From positions 98,308-162,307 of the forward strand of contig NZ_AJPR01000006.1 in NCBI RefSeq assembly GCF_000266865.1: a stretch of 64,000 nt of DNA, written 5' to 3'. Made by a program: the position numbers and the translations under genes. Shown piece after piece: positions 40,181 to 50,548 of this stretch. This DNA is from Mycoplasmopsis agalactiae 14628. Its GTDB lineage: Bacteria; Bacillota_I; Bacilli_A; Mycoplasmatales; Metamycoplasmataceae. The notes under the pieces were generated by a model, which saw only the letters and a list, made by a program, of their open reading frames with translations, was not told where the DNA came from and ran no database searches. Positions within the stretch are counted from its first letter, which is position 1, and the number at the start of each line of letters is the position of its first letter.

Positions 40181-41854
40181 TTATTGTGTGCTAACAGCAG
40201 AAACAACAACAATAGGTTCTTTGCTAAATACTTTGAATATTCTTTTTCTAATTGCTTGCCTGCAAACATTTTGAAATTCTCTTAGACTTTCAAATTTTTT
40301 GCCTTCTATTACATTTAAAAGTGTTGCTTTAATTAAATCATTTGCATCAGACTTTTCTTCTTTACTTATTACTCCGACTGTATTAATTTGAACTTTGCCA
40401 ACTATTTTTTTCTTAATTGGATTGTATTTAATTGCAACTAAAACTACACCTTCACGCCCTAAAACTTCCCTTTCATTAAGCACTTCAGTATTTATGTCGC
40501 CAACACCAAAACCATCAACTATAACATCACCAACTTCTTTGATTTTTCTCTTGTATGAGCCAAGTTTACCATTGTCAAAATGTGCAACTTGCCCGTTTTG
40601 TAACAATAAAACATTTTTAGAGTTAAATCCGACATTTTTAACAATATATCTTTGTGCATCTTGCAAGTATCTATATAGCCCTTGAACAGGTATTACATAT
40701 TCAGGTTTTAAAATATTAATTAATTTTGCAAGATCTTCTCTGGCAGGATGATGGTGGAAAAATTCAAAATTATTAAGTTCCATAACTTTAGGACTAACTC
40801 TAGCAATATCATCAAGCACTACAGCTTCTAAAGATTCTAATCCATTAATTGCAGGAGCTATCATTATTACAGTGTCGCTTTCTTGAAGCTTTAAATAAAC
40901 ATCATTGTTGTCTGTGATTCTTGCAAATCTTGAGTGTAATCTTTCAACAGTTCCAGTGACCAAAATCACAGCATTTTTTACTTTATTAGCATACTTATAA
41001 TCTAAAACTTTAGGTAATTTCAAATCAGGAACTACTGATTTAATCAAGCTTAAGACTTGTCCATATGTTTTTCCATAAGCTATTACTGGCCTTTTAGCTT
41101 CATATGCAAAGTCTAAAATTTGACTTATTGAATACATTTCTTCATCATAAGCTCCTACAATAATTCTTTGGTCAGGCTTTGCACTAAAAAATGCTTCTCT
41201 TACATTCCTTGGTAAAACAATTTTGTCAGCTGCTCTACAATTTTGATTTGAATTTCCTGAATCAACTATTAATGCCTTAATTTTTCTTTTTGCAAAGAAT
41301 TTCTTAGGCATTTCATCAAAATCTAGGTTGCCATATATACCTAAGTTCGCTTCAACAAAGTTGAACATAAATAAATAATCACCACTAGGAGTAATAAAAT
41401 CAAGACCAATGTGTCCTGGCATTGAGCCTGCTAGTTCAATTGGGTTTACAAAAATATCACCAACTTTTGTAGGCCTGTCTAAAATATTGATCTTAACTTT
41501 CTTTAAGTCTAATTTATACTTAGACAATCTTTCCATAATTAATACTTTATTAAACTTAGATGTATAAACAGGCACTGTGGGCATTTTCATCAATAATCAT
41601 GGAAGTGCACTAAACGAATCATTTTTAACATCAGTAACAAAAACGCCTTGAATAGCATCCTTGTTTTTAATTAAATAGTTGAAATTTGGAATCAAAGTGT
41701 CTATTTTATTGCTTGAATTAATAGGAACTTTAGCACCTGAGTTAATTACATATATCTTTTTGTTTTCACCCTTTTCATCAAAAGTTTCAAAAATATAGCA
41801 ATTTTTGCCATTTTCATCAAGTCCACCAAGCGCAAATATATTAATATGGTTCAT
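40181..41854 (-). CDS. RNase J-like protein with degenerate active site, 557 aa
   Basis: ATG 41852-41854 has a strong GGAGG site; the frame ends at TAG 40181-40183 with TGA-Trp at 41597-41599. The RNase J layout is clear: metallo-beta-lactamase start (INIFALGGLDENGKNCYIFE), beta-CASP part (AGSMPGHIGLDFITPSGDYLFMFNF) and C-terminal domain (GDVIVDGFGVGDINTEVLNEREVL). The metal-binding HxHxDH motif is replaced by DVKNDS (near residue 80), and the SGHA and PVHG motifs by HHHPAR and PVQG. It is probably a non-catalytic partner of an active RNase J elsewhere. An inverted repeat (41885-41921) lies in its leader. Confidence 0.85.
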
Positions 41855-42073
41855 TAAGACCTCCGTAAATAAAAATAAATTATTAAATTGAAATAAAAAA
41901 CATAATATTTAATTTCAATTTTACCACATAAAGAAATTTTGATAATTATGCTTTTAAAGTAAATTTTGCGATAATTATGCAATATTACTAATGTATTATT
42001 AGACTGTTTTATAGGATTTTTGGTCAAATATATAAATGTGAATTTTATGATGGTCTTACAGGCTAAAGCAAAT
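41855..42073. other. Leader region of the RNase J-like gene
   Basis: This gap holds the inverted repeat AAATTGAAAT (41885-41894) / ATTTCAATTT (41912-41921), which could fold in the 5' leader. It also holds one copy of the dispersed motif followed by GATTTTTGGTCAAATA (42003-42030). No gene is visible. Confidence 0.5.
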
Positions 42074-42100
42074 AAAAAAACAAGTTGGGCATCAACTTGC
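42074..42100 (-). terminator. Terminator after the coiled-coil secreted protein
   Basis: On the minus strand GCAAGTTGATGCCCAACTTG is followed by TTTTTTTATT, a seven-base stem plus T run that begins one base past the stop codon. Confidence 0.8.
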
Positions 42101-42838
42101 TTATCAATTTAATCTTTCTTCTTCGATTCTTATTTCAAAATTTGTTCCACTTAATTCAACCTTAGATTTCATCATTTTTTCTTCATTTTGTTTTAAAGAT
42201 TTTTTATTCTTGGTTATCTCACTTTTTGTACTTTCAATTTTGTCAAAAATGGTTTGCTTGTCTTTTTTAAGTGATTCAATAGTATTTTGTTTTTCGGTTA
42301 TGCTTTTTTTGGTTTTTTCAATTTTTTGGCTTAGTTCATTACGAGATTTTTCTGCTTCATCGAATTTCTGCTTTGCTTTGTTTATGTCGAGTGAGTTTTC
42401 ACTATCTACTTCTATGCGTTCATGATTAAGTTCATTTACTTTGTGATTTGTGAAGTCAATAAAATCCTTGTATATTTTGTGTTGCTTATTAACACTCTCA
42501 TACTTCTTTTCAGCTTCTTTTAATTCAGAACTAAGTTTTTCGGCTTCATTACTTACATTGGTAATTTCTTTTTCAATTTTTGAAACTTTAGGTTCAGCAT
42601 CCTTTTCCATTTTCTCTAAGTTAGTTTCTAAATCATTAACTAATACAGTAATGTTTTTGATGTCTTCATCAGCTTTGCTAATAGAACCATGTAATTGTTC
42701 TCTTTGTAAAAGTAATCCTTTTAATTTAGCACTTGCAGGCATTCTGCCTTTTGTTGTGGCAGCAGCTACAAAGGCAGGCGAAACTGCAAGAACTGCAATA
42801 CTACCAAATGTTAATAGTCTATTTCTAATTCTTTTCAT
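42101..42838 (-). CDS. Secreted coiled-coil protein, 245 aa
   Basis: I chose ATG 42836-42838, preceded by GGGG-TAAATAT, over the upstream frame start because the protein then begins with a classic export signal (MKRIRNRLLTFGSIAVLAVSPAFVAAA, no lipobox Cys). The frame ends at TAA 42101-42103 with Trp as last residue. Everything after residue 40 is heptad-rich and charged (long coiled coil, for example SSELKEAEKKYESVNKQHK). It is probably released or retained at the surface as a fibrous protein. Function unknown. Confidence 0.75.
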
Positions 42839-42973
42839 ATATTTACCCCGATATTCAACGCTTGCAATCTTATTCCAAACAAAAATTATCGACAAAATTA
42901 ATGAATAAAAAAATGTGCTAATGTGTAAACATTAACACATATCAAAATTTGCTAATTTAACTTTAAAATAGTG

Positions 42974-43693
42974 TTATTTGACTTTAGAAAAATCAGCATA
43001 CTTATTGATTTTTTCTCTTTTTTGTTCCTTTAGTTTAATTACGATTGTAAACTCACCTTTTGCCGATCCACTATTTAGTTCATTTAAAACTTCGCTTGCA
43101 TCTCCATAGTAAAACTGCTCATGAATTTTAGTCATTTCTCTAGCTAAAAACACAAGCGCATCACTATTTCATACTTTATAAATCTCAGTTAAAAATTTCT
43201 CGATTTTACTATTGCCTACATAAAACACATAAGCATGTTCATAACTAAACGATTCAATCTGCTTAATTCTTTGGCCTTCTTTTTCTTTAGGAAACCCCAT
43301 ATAAACAAATGTACTTGATAGTCCGCTAAGCGCAAATGCTGTAATTGATGCACTGACACCAGGAATAATTTCAATGCCTATGTTATTTTCATTAGCTAAT
43401 TTAACAATTTCAAAACCTGGATCATTAACTAATGGCATGCCAGCATCAGAAACCAAAGCAATGTTTTGTTCATTATGTATTAATCTATCAATTATCGATT
43501 TAGCAGAACTTTTTTCATTATTTTTATTATGAATTACTAATGGTTTTTTTATGTCATAAGCGGACAAAAGCTTTGCAGTTACTCTTGTGTCTTCACAAGC
43601 AATTCAGTCAACAGACCTTAATGTTTCTATGGCTCTATAAGTTATATCTTTTAAATTCCCAATTGGTGTACCGACAATATAAATTTTACTCAT
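42974..43693 (-). CDS. rsmI: 16S rRNA (cytidine-2'-O)-methyltransferase RsmI, 239 aa
   Basis: The gene runs from ATG 43691-43693 to TAA 42974-42976, overlapping holB by 8 bases (ATGAGTAA). The tetrapyrrole-methylase-type fold motifs are intact: IYIVGTPIGNLKDITYRAIETL at the start, ACEDTRVTAKLL, IALVSDAGMPLVNDPGFEIV and EIIPGVSASITAFALSGL. It methylates C1402 of 16S rRNA. It is the last gene of the dnaX operon. Confidence 0.93.
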
Positions 43694-44588
43694 AAGCACC
43701 TACTATTTTTGTTAGCATTCTCTCTGTTTGTAAAAAATAATTTTCATTAGATTCTATAGCCTCAAGATATTCATTTATGGCTGTAAACAAGGCAAAGTAG
43801 TCAATTTTTACATCCTTTAGTTTGCCTGCTACTTTCTTCATCAACTGATTTTTAAAGCTTAGTTTATTTCAGATTCATGAAAAAATAAATTTAAGACATA
43901 AAGCTAAAAAAGCCATAGTATTTTTGTTATCTTTTTTACTAAATTTAGTCAAAAAAACATACAAATGATATTTTTCTTTAAAACTTTTGTGTACAGCATC
44001 TAACAAATTTAACACCAGTTCATACGAATCATTATTTAAATATTTCTCAGCCTGTGATAAATCATTAAATACATAGCTAAAAAACCATGCTTGTTCTTTT
44101 GCATAATTTTTATTTATTAATTCAGCTTCTATATCTAAATAACTAGGGGCTTTGATATTAATAACTATTGAGCGTGACAATATAGTTGGCAAAACTGAGT
44201 TAATGTTTCTGGTTGTAAGTAAAAATATTGTGTCTGAACTTGGCTCTTCAATATTCTTTAAAAGTGCATTCAAACTAGCATTTGAAGCCTTATCAATTTC
44301 TTTCAAAATGATTATTTTATAGGCATTTTGGACAAATGAAGCAAGTGTGCTGTTTTCCATTACAGAAACAATTTTAGACTTTGACAAATCTTCATTAAAA
44401 AACATAACATTAGCAGGTAATTCATTTTCGTTTAATGATGTAATTTTGCTGTTGTTAACTCTGTTAATAAAATAAATAAGCGATTCATTAATATCAATAT
44501 TTGAGCTAGAGCTAAGCAAATAACAATGGCTAATCCTATTTTGTTTAATTGAATTATCCAAAATCTTTATTAAATTATCACTAACCAT
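43686..44588 (-). CDS. holB: DNA polymerase III delta'-like subunit (HolB), 300 aa
   Basis: The gene runs from ATG 44586-44588 to TAA 43686-43688. The N-terminal AAA+-like part has KILDNSIKQNRISHCYLLSS, ASNASLNALLKNIEEPSSDTIFLLTT and LPTILSRSIVINI, which match clamp-loader delta' subunits. The P-loop is degenerate (SSSSNIDINES), as expected for delta'. It loads the sliding clamp together with DnaX. It shares one base with tmk and eight with rsmI. Confidence 0.88.
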
Positions 44589-45235
44589 TAATTATTCTCT
44601 CATCACTCATTAAACTTTTTATTTTGGAATAGTTTTTCAACTATTTCATCCAAGATTTCAGGTATGCTTTGCAAGCCATTAACAATAATAAAACGCTTAG
44701 GGTCTAAATCAATTACTTCTTTGTAGGCATCAAAAACTTTTTTATGAAATTCTAAACTTTCAGAATCAAGACGATCACTAATTAGTCTTGCAACATTTCT
44801 ACGATACTCACTTTGCTCAGCAGTTATATCAATAAAAATAGTTATATCAGGGATAGTATTTTCAATAACCATTTCAGTCAACTGTTTTGCAAACAATAGC
44901 CCCAAGCCCCTAACTATGCCTTGATATGCATAAAAACTGTCTATATATCTATCACATAAAACTAATTTGTTCTTTTTAAGAGCAGGAAGTATAACTTTTT
45001 CAATGTGAATCCGTCTGCTAGCAGTGTACAAAAGAGCTTCTGAAATTGGCGATAAATGTGACTCTTTATCTAAAATTAGCTCCCTAATTTTTTCTGATTC
45101 TCTAACATTTTTTCCGCCGGGTTCTCTAGTTACTATAAAACTTAGAGCAGGCTTTCTCTCTAATAGTTTTTCAACTAATTTTTGTACAATAGTAGTTTTT
45201 CCGCTTCCGTCCAAACCTTCAAAAGTTATAAACAT
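44588..45235 (-). CDS. tmk: Thymidylate kinase, 215 aa
   Basis: The gene runs from ATG 45233-45235 to TAA 44588-44590, the tail being NEWWENN after two TGA-Trp codons. P-loop GLDGSGKTT, TREPGG, the CDRYIDSFYAYQG motif and an Arg-containing lid (RLISDRLD) are present. It phosphorylates dTMP to dTDP. The stop shares a base with holB. Confidence 0.95.
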
Positions 45236-45250
45236 ACTGCTCCTAACAAA

Positions 45251-45838
45251 TTATTTCGTTCTGTTCTCTATGGCTTGTTTGATAGTGAATTCGTCAACAT
45301 ACTCAATATTAGAATTCAATGGAAGTCCAACTGCAGCCCTAGTTGCTTTGACATCAATTTCTCTACAAATTTGCATTAATTGTGCTGTTGTCATTTGTCC
45401 TTCAATAGTGGGGCTAAGCACAATTATTACTTCAGTTATTTTCTTAGTTTTAATGAAATTAACTAAATGCTCATAATTAAAGTCAACTTTTACATTTTTT
45501 GGCGACATAGATAATAAATATGGCAAGACATAAAAGTATCCATTATAAAAATCAGTGTCAAAAATCTTTTTCACGCTTGCAACACTTTCGACAATAATCA
45601 AAGTATTTCATAAATTAAATCGATCACAGTTGACACATTTTCCGTCTTCGACTATAAAATTGCACTTTTCGCAAAATCCAATTTTATCCTTAGCCTCTAA
45701 AATATACTCTAATGTTTGCTTTATTTCATCTTTAGGCGTCTTTAAAATATAATCAGAAAGCTTTTCAGCTTGCTTTTTAGTTATTGTCGGTATTGACAAC
45801 AACTTCTTAGTTAATTCATCAATAGTTTTAATATCCAT
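45251..45838 (-). CDS. recR: Recombination mediator RecR, 195 aa
   Basis: The gene runs from ATG 45836-45838 to stop 45251-45253, with TGA-Trp in RFNLWNTLIIVE. It has the helix-hairpin-helix start (LSIPTITKKQAEKLSDYIL), the Cys4 zinc finger (CEKC and CVNC) and the TOPRIM domain (IIVESVASVKKI, IIVLSPTIEGQMT). RecR works with RecO/RecF at gapped DNA. The gene is two bases from ybaB. Confidence 0.94.
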
Positions 45839-45840
45839 AA

Positions 45841-46131
45841 TTAAAAACCGAAGCCTGAAGGCATTGCTGGCATTAGGGCTTGTTGTTTTTCATCAATTTC
45901 TGTAAATAATTCATTTAAAAGTAAGAGAATTATATCTTCAATAATTTCAGGATCTTCTGGATCAAGCAAGTTAGAATCTTCAATTTTAATCGAAACAATT
46001 TTCTTACTTCCCTTTGCAACCACTGTTACACCATGTTTAGAAGCCTTAAATTCTTGCTCCATAAATTCTTCAGTCTTTTGTTCTAATTCCTTTTGTAATT
46101 TTTGCATTTTTCTTAGCATATTTTGATCCAT
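45841..46131 (-). CDS. ybaB: YbaB/EbfC nucleoid-associated protein, 96 aa
   Basis: The gene starts at ATG 46129-46131 behind AGGAAGGTAAA and ends at TAA 45841. The sequence MLRKMQKLQKELEQKTEEF followed by a beta-rich middle (HGVTVVAKGSKKIVSIKIEDSNLLDPEDPE) and the helical end is a full-length YbaB protein. It binds DNA as a dimer. It sits between dnaX and recR, its almost universal place. Confidence 0.94.
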   Translation of the reverse strand: MDQNMLRKMQKLQKELEQKTEEFMEQEFKASKHGVTVVAKGSKKIVSIKIEDSNLLDPEDPEIIEDIILLLLNELFTEIDEKQQALMPAMPSGFGF

Positions 46132-46147
46132 AATTTTACCTTCCTTC

Positions 46148-48010
46148 CTATTTTATAGAGCTTAATAAATCAAATAATTGTTTATTGCTACTATGCTCTT
46201 TTTCAACCACAACGTCAGCAAAAGCTTGTGCTTTTTTAATTTCATCAGTATTATTATTTCTAAGTATCGAAACAACTTCTAAGGCTATTTCTTTAAACTT
46301 AGATTTTTCATAAAAAATCATATGTTTATATGAGCCAAAATTTTCTTTAATAAATTCTTGAAAATTTTGTTTATAGCTAATTGACTGCAAATAATTAAGA
46401 GCTGAAATATTGTCAGATGTAAGCACAATATAATTTTCACCAGCAGCTTTAATATTTACATTTTTAAGCACTTCTATAAGTTCTTTGTATTCCTTGTTAT
46501 CTGACAAATTCACTAAGTAATTTAAAGTCATTGAAGCGCTTTTTAGTTGTTGTTGGTCAGACAAAATTAAAGCGCTTTTTAACTGATCAACACTAAACTT
46601 AGAGCTAAATTCCTTACCTGTATCAAAACTTTTGTCATATTTTGGAAACAACTTAATTTTTGGTTCATCATCCTTATCATCAAACTGAGTAAGGTCAATT
46701 TCGCTTGTATTAATCAAAGGGCTTTCTTCCGAAAAATCACTTTCCAAGTCACCTTGCTCATTTGTTAGTATGTCACTAGAAAGAATATCATTTATAGATG
46801 AATCATTATTAGATTCAAGCACAATTTCTTGTGTCTGACTTAATATTTCATTTATGCTTTCAATTCTAGCTTTTTTATCTTCTTTATCAACTTGTTTCTC
46901 AACTTGCATTATTACCTGTTCCTTTTTTTCTTCCTTATGCTCTATCTCTCTAGCCATTTTGACTAAATACAATTCAATTAATTGAAATAAATTGCCACTA
47001 GCATAATACATTTCCTTGGCTAATTTATAGAGTAATTCGGAAGAATTCACTGCATAATGTAAATCAAATTCCAGTGTATTAAACTGATCTATTGTCAAGA
47101 TTTCAAACAGCGAATCTTTATAAGTTTTTTCATAGATTATAAAGTCCTTGAAAATAGATAATAAGCTTTCAACAAATTGTTTAGGATCAATACCGCCATT
47201 TTTTAAATCCTGTAGTAGCATAAGTGCTTCTTCAGGCTTGCCATTGTATAAACTGTTAATGATTTTTATTAAATTGTCATTGCTAGTTATGCCAAATGAA
47301 TACATAACGTCAGAGAACTTTATATAACCATTGCCATATGCATTAGCTTGGTCAATAATTGACAAGGCATCTCTCATACTTCCAACTGCTAATCTAGCAA
47401 TATATGGTAATGCTTCTGCGTCATACTTTATGCCTTCTTGCTCTAATATGTTCTTAATTTGCTTAACAAGCGTGTCATTGCTTATTCTTCTAAAATTGAA
47501 TCTTTGCACCCTGGACAAAATTGTTAAAGGGATTTTTTGTGGATCAGTTGTTGCAAAAATGAAAATAACATGTGCAGGGGGCTCTTCCAATGTTTTTAAC
47601 AATGCATTAAAAGCTCCTTTAGAAAGCATATGAACTTCATCAATTATGTAAATCTTATAGTTACCCGCAGAAGGCAAGTGTTGAATTTTATCTCTAAGTT
47701 CTCTGATCGAATCTACACCATTATTTGATGCAGCATCCATTTCAATAATATCAATTGTATTACTGCCATTTTCTTCACATATTTGGCAAAGCTTGCTATA
47801 GTCATCATTATTATGGTAACAGTTGATTAAATTTGCAAAAATTCTAGCAACTGAGGTTTTTCCAACACCTCTTGGACCACAAAATAAATATGCATGGCTT
47901 ATTTTTCTGTTTCTTATAATGTTTTTTAGTGTTTGAATAATGTAATCTTGCCCTTTTACATCATCAAAACACTTAGGTCTATATTTTCTATACAATGCTT
48001 TATAAGACAT
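46148..48010 (-). CDS. dnaX: DNA polymerase III gamma/tau subunit, 620 aa
   Basis: The gene runs from ATG 48008-48010 to TAG 46148-46150. Walker A GPRGVGKTS, the Cys zinc-binding cluster (CYHN..LCQICEENG), Walker B YIIDEVHMLSKGAFNALLKTLEEPP and the sensor LTILSRVQRFNFRR are intact. Residues after about 370 are the acidic linker and tau-like C-terminal domain. It is the motor of the clamp loader and the first gene of the six-gene operon. A TATAAT box (48043-48048) lies upstream. No internal slippery A-run of the gamma-frameshift kind is obvious. Confidence 0.95.
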   Translation of the reverse strand: MSYKALYRKYRPKCFDDVKGQDYIIQTLKNIIRNRKISHAYLFCGPRGVGKTSVARIFANLINCYHNNDDYSKLCQICEENGSNTIDIIEMDAASNNGVDSIRELRDKIQHLPSAGNYKIYIIDEVHMLSKGAFNALLKTLEEPPAHVIFIFATTDPQKIPLTILSRVQRFNFRRISNDTLVKQIKNILEQEGIKYDAEALPYIARLAVGSMRDALSIIDQANAYGNGYIKFSDVMYSFGITSNDNLIKIINSLYNGKPEEALMLLQDLKNGGIDPKQFVESLLSIFKDFIIYEKTYKDSLFEILTIDQFNTLEFDLHYAVNSSELLYKLAKEMYYASGNLFQLIELYLVKMAREIEHKEEKKEQVIMQVEKQVDKEDKKARIESINEILSQTQEIVLESNNDSSINDILSSDILTNEQGDLESDFSEESPLINTSEIDLTQFDDKDDEPKIKLFPKYDKSFDTGKEFSSKFSVDQLKSALILSDQQQLKSASMTLNYLVNLSDNKEYKELIEVLKNVNIKAAGENYIVLTSDNISALNYLQSISYKQNFQEFIKENFGSYKHMIFYEKSKFKEIALEVVSILRNNNTDEIKKAQAFADVVVEKEHSSNKQLFDLLSSIK

Positions 48011-48260
48011 ACATTACCCCGAAAAGATGCTTTATTTTAAATATTATAATATATTAAATTGTATTGATTTGTATATTGAATTCACCTTTTAATATCATTT
48101 TCATATAGCTATCATGTAAGTAATAAATAAGTATAATTCAATAAGAATTTTAAAAATTATTTTTTGTACATAAATTAGCGCAAATTTTATGACTGTAATT
48201 TACTAAAAGTGCTATAAAAAAGTCAAATAAGCAGATTGTCACCACAAGAAAGGCTCAATA
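48011..48260. other. Divergent promoter gap between dnaX and a membrane protein
   Basis: This is AT-rich non-coding sequence. It holds a minus-strand TATAAT for dnaX (48043-48048). I looked for the SRP RNA gene that often lies next to dnaX and found no GGAAG-type loop or stem. Confidence 0.6.
48043..48048 (-). promoter_or_regulatory. -10 box for the dnaX operon
   Basis: The minus strand reads TATAAT 32 bases before the dnaX ATG. No strong -35 element is seen. Confidence 0.5.
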
Positions 48261-48926
48261 ATGGAGTTCAAAGAATTATTTATTATCCTTGCTATTCTTT
48301 TTTCCTTGCATGCAACGATTTTGATTTTATTGCTTTCATCAAAAGCAAAGCATTTTCATGCAAAAATTACCCACGCAAAAAAATACCTAATAAAACATAA
48401 AATTAGGGTTAATAATATGTTTTTTGAAGAGGCTAATTCTGTACTATGAACAGCGCTTATTATTAGCATTGTGCCACTAATAGTGAACTTCCTATTGATT
48501 ATTGTTTCAGTGTTTTTGGCTAAAAACACTCATGATAATGCAGATGGTCTTTTTAAAGTTGCTATTTTATTCATTGTGCTCTTTGGCGTTATTGATCTTG
48601 CCTTTTTTGCCTATGTTATAGTGTTGCTTGTAAAATTTTTAAAGTGAAAAAAACTAAATTCCTTAAGTTCAAATTGAACTGAACTAACACAGCTTTTTGA
48701 CAAAGAAGTTATTTGCAAGCAAGTTGATGTAGTTCATTCAAAATATACTTTCCAATATTCAAAATTATCATTTAGCAATACTGTAGATTCAATTAAAGAC
48801 AAAAATATAGAAAAATACATTTACTACTGACTAGTACAAGACTATGATACGCTAAGAGTAAATAACAAAATTGCTAACATAAATATGTTTTATGACTTAT
48901 ATCATAGGTATATAGAGCACGAGTAA
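48261..48926 (+). CDS. Membrane protein of unknown function, 221 aa
   Basis: ATG 48261 follows AGAAAGG, and the frame ends at TAA 48924-48926 with several TGA-Trp codons. Three hydrophobic segments are seen: residues 6-26, 63-87 and 96-124. A soluble C-terminal part of about 95 residues, likely cytoplasmic, follows (KWKKLNSLSSNWTELTQLF). I recognise no family. It is a single-gene transcript ended by a strong hairpin. Confidence 0.7.
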
Positions 48927-48962
48927 ATCATGTGCAAATATACTCATAAATATAATTTTACT

Positions 48963-48981
48963 GGGCTTTAAGCCCTTTTTT
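48963..48981 (+). terminator. Intrinsic terminator
   Basis: GGGCTTTAAGCCC is followed by TTTTTTATT, 37 bases after the preceding stop codon. Confidence 0.88.
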
Positions 48982-48992
48982 ATTGCCTTATT

Positions 48993-48998
48993 TATAAT
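48993..48998 (+). promoter_or_regulatory. -10 box for gpmI
   Basis: TATAAT lies just after the terminator and 52 bases before the gpmI start. It is the only good match in the gap. Confidence 0.45.
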
Positions 48999-49049
48999 AA
49001 AATTTAATTAGCTGTCATATTAAATATGACTTTGCATGGAGATCAAAAT

Positions 49050-50546
49050 ATGAAAAAAACTATTTTAATAGTTATTGATGGGCTAGGGCTTAGAGAACAA
49101 AAGCAAGGTAATGGATTTAAATTAGCAAACACACCTACATTTGACATGCTTTTTAGCCAATATCCTAATAGCACAATACAAGCTAGTGGCGAATTTGTAG
49201 GCTTGCCAGCAGGCCAAATGGGCAATTCTGAAGTAGGGCATCTTAACATTGGAGCGGGCACAGTTGTTTACACTGGCCTAAGCTTAATTAACAAAGCAAT
49301 TAAAGATGGTGAATTTGAGAAAAATCCTGTTTTTAATGAAGTGTTTAAAGATGTTAAGGATAAAAACACTACATTACACTTAATGGGTTTACTTAGTCCT
49401 GGTGGAGTGCATTCACTAGAAGATCATTTGTTTAAATTACTTGATATGGCACATAATTATGGGCTTAAAAGAGTTTCAGTCCATCCTATTGGAGATGGAA
49501 GAGACGTCGCTCCTAAATCAATAATTCCATCATTGGAAAAATTGCAAGCTTTATGTGACAAATATGGCTATAAAATAGCCACAATCGGCGGCAGATTTTA
49601 CGGCATGGATCGTGATAAAATGTTTAACAGAGTGGAAATTCACTATGACGCTATGATTGGTCAATCAGAAAATGAATTCACTAATGCAATTGATTATGTT
49701 AAAAAACAATACGATGAAGGAATAAGTGATGAATTTTTCATTCCAGCATGTAAAAGTGATGCTGAATTTGTCAAAGATAATGACTCAATAATATTTTTTA
49801 ACTTCAGACCTGATAGAGCCAGACAGCTTACTCACTTATTTATTGGCTCAGATTTATATGATGCAAAACCTAAGCACCCTGTTCATGTATCAAAGTTCGC
49901 TTCATTAATGAAATACGAAGGCATTAACACATTAGTTGCAATTCATGAAATGGAAGTTAAAATGCCAATTGGCAAAGTTTTAGAATTAGCAAACTTGTCA
50001 CAACTTAGAGTCGCAGAAACACAAAAATATGCCCATGTAACCTATTTTATGGACGGTGGCGTCGATGTTGTGTTTAAAAATTCAAAACGTATAATGGTGC
50101 CATCATTAAAAGTTGAGAGCTATGCTGATGCTCCTCAAATGTCTGCTAAGGAAATCACAGATGAGTTATTAGCGAACTGCTTAAATTATGATGTAACAAT
50201 TATGAACTATGCAAACCCTGACATGGTTGGTCATACCGGCAATTTAGAATCAACTATCAAAGCAGTTTCCTTTCTAGATTCGCAAATAAAAAGAGTTATT
50301 GACTTTGCAAATGAAAATAATATAACTGTTTTTATAACTGCTGACCATGGTAATGCTGAAATAACTGAAGATGAAAAGGGTAACCCTGCTACAAAGCATA
50401 CAAAAAGCCCTGTAATGCTTATTTGCAGCGATAAAAGTATAAAATTGAAAGACGGAAAACTAGCTAACATTGCCCCAACTATTTTGGATTATATCAATGT
50501 TGCTAAACCGATTGAAATGGACGAAGAGTCATTAATTGAAAGATAA
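49050..50546 (+). CDS. gpmI: 2,3-bisphosphoglycerate-independent phosphoglycerate mutase, 498 aa
   Basis: I chose ATG 49050 because GGAG lies eight bases upstream and it gives the standard start KKTILIVIDGLGL. The frame ends at TAA 50544-50546. The phosphatase metal sites (VIDGLG and TADHGNAEI), the catalytic Ser in GNSEVGHLNIGAG, and the substrate loop GDGRDVAPKS and GGRFYGMDRD are intact. It interconverts 3- and 2-phosphoglycerate in glycolysis. The HAD gene follows after two bases. Confidence 0.96.
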   Translation: MKKTILIVIDGLGLREQKQGNGFKLANTPTFDMLFSQYPNSTIQASGEFVGLPAGQMGNSEVGHLNIGAGTVVYTGLSLINKAIKDGEFEKNPVFNEVFKDVKDKNTTLHLMGLLSPGGVHSLEDHLFKLLDMAHNYGLKRVSVHPIGDGRDVAPKSIIPSLEKLQALCDKYGYKIATIGGRFYGMDRDKMFNRVEIHYDAMIGQSENEFTNAIDYVKKQYDEGISDEFFIPACKSDAEFVKDNDSIIFFNFRPDRARQLTHLFIGSDLYDAKPKHPVHVSKFASLMKYEGINTLVAIHEMEVKMPIGKVLELANLSQLRVAETQKYAHVTYFMDGGVDVVFKNSKRIMVPSLKVESYADAPQMSAKEITDELLANCLNYDVTIMNYANPDMVGHTGNLESTIKAVSFLDSQIKRVIDFANENNITVFITADHGNAEITEDEKGNPATKHTKSPVMLICSDKSIKLKDGKLANIAPTILDYINVAKPIEMDEESLIER

Positions 50547-50548
50547 CT

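Noticed and set aside
48011..48260. SRP RNA gene next to dnaX
   Set aside because: No conserved GGAAG-type apical loop or paired stem is present.
49043..49261. Minus-strand ORF opposite gpmI
   Set aside because: It is a shadow of the well-conserved gpmI frame.
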